A stretch of DNA of 8,135 bases. It comes from Candidatus Eiseniibacteriota bacterium (GTDB lineage: Bacteria > Eisenbacteria > RBG-16-71-46). The notes under the pieces were generated by a model. The model had not been told where the DNA came from. It saw nothing but the letters and a program-made list of their open reading frames with translations, and did no database searches. Numbering within the stretch: the first letter of the stretch is position 1; the number at the start of each line of letters is the position of its first letter. The position numbers were made by a program, and so were the translations under genes. The stretch spans positions 1 through 8,135 of the forward strand of contig JAHFBX010000121.1 in assembly GCA_023249815.1 (NCBI GenBank), in the 5' to 3' direction. Positions 6,355 to 8,135 of this stretch are shown in pieces.

Positions 6355-7415
6355 ACGGCGACGCGTTCGATCTGGAGCCGTGGCTGCAGCGGTTCGCCCG
6401 GCGCGGGCGGGTCTACCTGCTGCACATGCTGCTCGGCGGCGCCCTCTTGACGGGCGCGACGTACCTGATGCCGTCGTGGTACCGCGCCACGGCCGTGCTG
6501 CTGCCGCCGGAAGAGAACGACGACATGGCGATGAGCCTGCCCATCGCGAGGCTGCTGTCGCGCGTGCCCACGTTCACCGGCGTCACGCGCTACTACACGC
6601 CGTCCGACCTCTACAAGGCGATCCTCCAGAGCCGCACCGTGCAGGAACCGGTCATCGACGAGTTCAAGTTGGGCGGCGTCTACCGTACGAAGACGGCGGA
6701 GAAGACGCTCAAGGTGTTCCGCAGGCACACACGTTTCGCATTGGCACCGGATGGCACCATCAGCTTGTCGGTGGAGGATCGCTCTCCCCGCCGCGCCGCA
6801 GACTTGACGAACGCGCTCGTGCGCGAACTCGACCGCTTCAACATCGAGAAGCGCAACTTCCAGGCCCGACGCTCGCGCGTGTTCCTCGACCGGCGTGTCG
6901 CCGATACAGATTCACTGCTGCGAAAGGGCGAAGCCGACCTGCGCGCCTACCAGGAGCGCCGCCACATCGTGGCGCCGCCGCAGATCGAGACCGCGAACCT
7001 CGGTCCGGTCGCCGACGTGCTGGCCCGGCGCATGGCGCTCGAGGTGCGGCTCCAGGTGCTGCGGAGCTACCTGAACGAGGACAACGAGGAGGTCCGCCAG
7101 CTGCGCATGGAGCTCGAGAAGCTGAAGGGTCAGATCGGCAGCCTGCCGCAGATCGAGACCGAACTCGGCCGGCTCATGCGCGACGTGCGGGTGTTCCAGC
7201 AGGTCTACCTGCTGCTCACGAGCCAGCTCGAGGACGCCCGCTTTCGCGAGGCGATGGACACGCCCACGGTGACCGTGCTCGACCCCGCGCTGCCGCCCGA
7301 GCGCAAGGTGCGGCCGGTGCGCTGGCTGTGGGGCATCGCCGGCGCGCTCGTCGCCGGGCTCACGAGCCTGTTGTGGGATGAGCGCTCGGGAGCGTCGTCG
7401 CGCCCGCGTTCCTGA
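6351..7415 (+). CDS. Wzz-type chain-length determinant / polysaccharide co-polymerase without kinase domain
   Basis: Predicted inner-membrane protein with a large periplasmic domain that controls polymer length or couples synthesis to export. Seen (354 aa): N-terminal membrane segment at about 21-40, then the Wzz-family opening PSWYRATAVLLPP (41-53). A mostly helical periplasmic part has likely coiled coil at about 165-290, rich in Glu/Arg/Leu. A typical FQQVYLLLTSQLEDARFREA stretch (282-301) precedes DTPTVTVLDPALPPERKVRPVR (303-324), the proline-rich lead into the second membrane segment (about 325-342). The C-terminus is short and cytoplasmic, with no Walker A motif or Tyr-rich tail, so this is not a fused BY-kinase. 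The internal ATG at 6351 is chosen over an earlier in-frame one (6276), because it forms an ATGA overlap with the preceding stop and removes a charged, family-unlike N-terminus. The last 18 codons overlap the convergent ligase gene. Confidence 0.88.
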   Translation: MNGDAFDLEPWLQRFARRGRVYLLHMLLGGALLTGATYLMPSWYRATAVLLPPEENDDMAMSLPIARLLSRVPTFTGVTRYYTPSDLYKAILQSRTVQEPVIDEFKLGGVYRTKTAEKTLKVFRRHTRFALAPDGTISLSVEDRSPRRAADLTNALVRELDRFNIEKRNFQARRSRVFLDRRVADTDSLLRKGEADLRAYQERRHIVAPPQIETANLGPVADVLARRMALEVRLQVLRSYLNEDNEEVRQLRMELEKLKGQIGSLPQIETELGRLMRDVRVFQQVYLLLTSQLEDARFREAMDTPTVTVLDPALPPERKVRPVRWLWGIAGALVAGLTSLLWDERSGASSRPRS

Positions 7416-8135
7416 TGGCGGCGTTTGCCGCCGCCCACGACTCTTCGCGCAGGAAGCCGGCCTCGAGCAGGCCGAGATTCCACCAGAACAGGTGGTACAT
7501 CTGGTTCGACTTGAGCGTCGGGTCGAACATGGCATTCAGCATCGCCAGCGCGAGCGTGCCCCGGAGCGCGGTCGCCGCGTCTCCACCGCCCTCGCGCCGG
7601 CGCATGCGGCTCGAGGCGCGCCACAGCACGATCACCATCCAGAACCAGGCCAGCGTGGCGAGTGGGCCCGTCTCGCTGAACAGCGTGAGTGCGAAGTTGT
7701 GCGGATCCTCGTCCAGCAGCGCGTCGTTCTGCAGTACGCCTTGTCCGGCGCCCAGTCCCCAGGGCAGGTGGGTGACGCCGCGCTGCCACGCGATGTTCCA
7801 GGAGTTGACCCGGAACAGCAGGCTCTCGGGGGCGCGCGCGTTCGTAAAGCGTTCCAGCAACCCCTGGCCCATGGGGGTCCACAGCAGCGGCACCGTGATG
7901 AGCGCCGCGACCGCGAGCCCGAGCCACAGCGAGCGCCGCACCCGCACGGCCACCACGAGCAGGTAGCCCGCCGCGAGCAGGAACGGCCCGCGCGCCGCCA
8001 CCATGAGCGAGACCACGAACGGGCTCACGAGCGCGGCCACGGCCGCGGCGCGGCGCCACGAGCGGCGGGGGGTGAGCCGCACCAGCATGAGGATGGCTGG
8101 GGCGCACAGCAGCATGGTTGAGGGGATGCCGTTCG
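7360..8135 (-). CDS. O-antigen ligase/polymerase family membrane protein (Wzy_C/WaaL-like), 5' end outside window
   Basis: Predicted inner-membrane enzyme that joins glycan chains on the periplasmic face, either attaching polymer to lipid A-core (ligase) or polymerising repeat units (Wzy). Only the C-terminal part is present: the frame stays open to the window edge, reading NGIPST before the first Met at 8115. The true start is therefore outside. Counting from that Met, hydrophobic segments lie at about 1-12, 22-40, 43-58, 62-80, 150-166 and 185-198. The Wzy_C hallmarks are an ARG at 41-43, RVNSWNIAW at 102-110, GLGAGQG at 120-126, and DPHN at 137-140. His139-Asn140 followed by nine residues and Gly150 matches the H[NSQ]-x9-G motif of WaaL-type ligases. 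The sequence cannot by itself decide ligase versus polymerase. It converges on the wzz-like gene, and the two reading frames overlap by 56 nt at their 3' ends. Confidence 0.85.
   Translation of the reverse strand, partial: NGIPSTMLLCAPAILMLVRLTPRRSWRRAAAVAALVSPFVVSLMVAARGPFLLAAGYLLVVAVRVRRSLWLGLAVAALITVPLLWTPMGQGLLERFTNARAPESLLFRVNSWNIAWQRGVTHLPWGLGAGQGVLQNDALLDEDPHNFALTLFSETGPLATLAWFWMVIVLWRASSRMRRREGGGDAATALRGTLALAMLNAMFDPTLKSNQMYHLFWWNLGLLEAGFLREESWAAANAAIRNAGATTLPSAHPTTGS
7417..7432. terminator. Possible hairpin just after the export operon stop
   Basis: A perfect 6-bp stem (GGCGGC / GCCGCC) with a GTTT loop begins 2 nt after the stop codon of the wzz-like gene, where an operon-ending signal would be expected. 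It also lies inside the alanine-rich C-terminal coding part of the convergent ligase gene. No T-tract follows on the plus strand, so an intrinsic terminator is not shown. It might help 3'-end formation or may only reflect repeated Ala codons. Confidence 0.25.

Noticed and set aside
7378..8121. 247-codon plus-strand open frame following the wzz-like gene
   Set aside because: It is Arg/His/Gln/Glu-rich and opposite a ligase frame that carries DPHN and the H-N-x9-G motif, so the minus strand is coding.
1..8135. CRISPR arrays, tRNA/rRNA genes, insertion sequences, toxin-antitoxin or defence genes
   Set aside because: I saw no regularly spaced repeats, cloverleaf-like sequences, transposase motifs or terminal inverted repeats. 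The window is accounted for by glycan genes.

Overview
The window is about 8.1 kb of high-GC, densely coding DNA from what looks like a Gram-negative (two-membrane) bacterium. A Wza-type polysaccharide export protein with a signal peptide implies an outer membrane. Gene packing and G/C-ending codons would fit, for example, Gemmatimonadota, Eisenbacteria-like lineages or high-GC Proteobacteria. No rRNA or other marker is present, so the taxon cannot be fixed from this sequence.

Layout. (1) Bases 1-99 hold no recognisable gene, only a small GC-rich inverted repeat. (2) A minus-strand gene (100-1641) encodes a multi-pass membrane protein of the DUF2723/TMEM260-like family, predicted GT-C-type glycosyltransferases. 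By eye its base composition is clearly lower in GC than the rest. (3) A divergent intergenic region (1642-1888) carries ribosome-binding sites for both flanking genes and a candidate sigma-70-type promoter pointing right. (4) A five-gene plus-strand operon (1889-7415) follows: UDP-glucose 6-dehydrogenase, a short RmlC-like cupin, dTDP-glucose 4,6-dehydratase (RmlB), a Wza-like SLBB export protein, and a Wzz-type chain-length/co-polymerase protein without a kinase domain. All four junctions overlap (4, 8, 4 and 4 nt), so the genes are almost certainly co-transcribed and translationally coupled. (5) A convergent minus-strand gene (7360 to the window edge) encodes the C-terminal part of an O-antigen ligase/polymerase (Wzy_C/WaaL-like) protein. 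Its 3' end overlaps the end of the wzz-like gene by 56 nt.

Together this is part of a surface polysaccharide (capsule, exopolysaccharide or O-antigen) locus. Ugd makes UDP-glucuronate. RmlB with the cupin makes dTDP-4-keto-6-deoxyhexose derivatives. The ligase/polymerase joins glycan chains, the Wzz-like protein sets chain length or couples to export, and the SLBB protein forms the periplasmic/outer-membrane exit. RmlA, RmlD, dedicated glycosyltransferases, a Wzx flippase and a tyrosine kinase are absent from the window and may lie outside it. The parts are known families. I found no new system, and the noteworthy points concern architecture, start sites, composition and missing partners.
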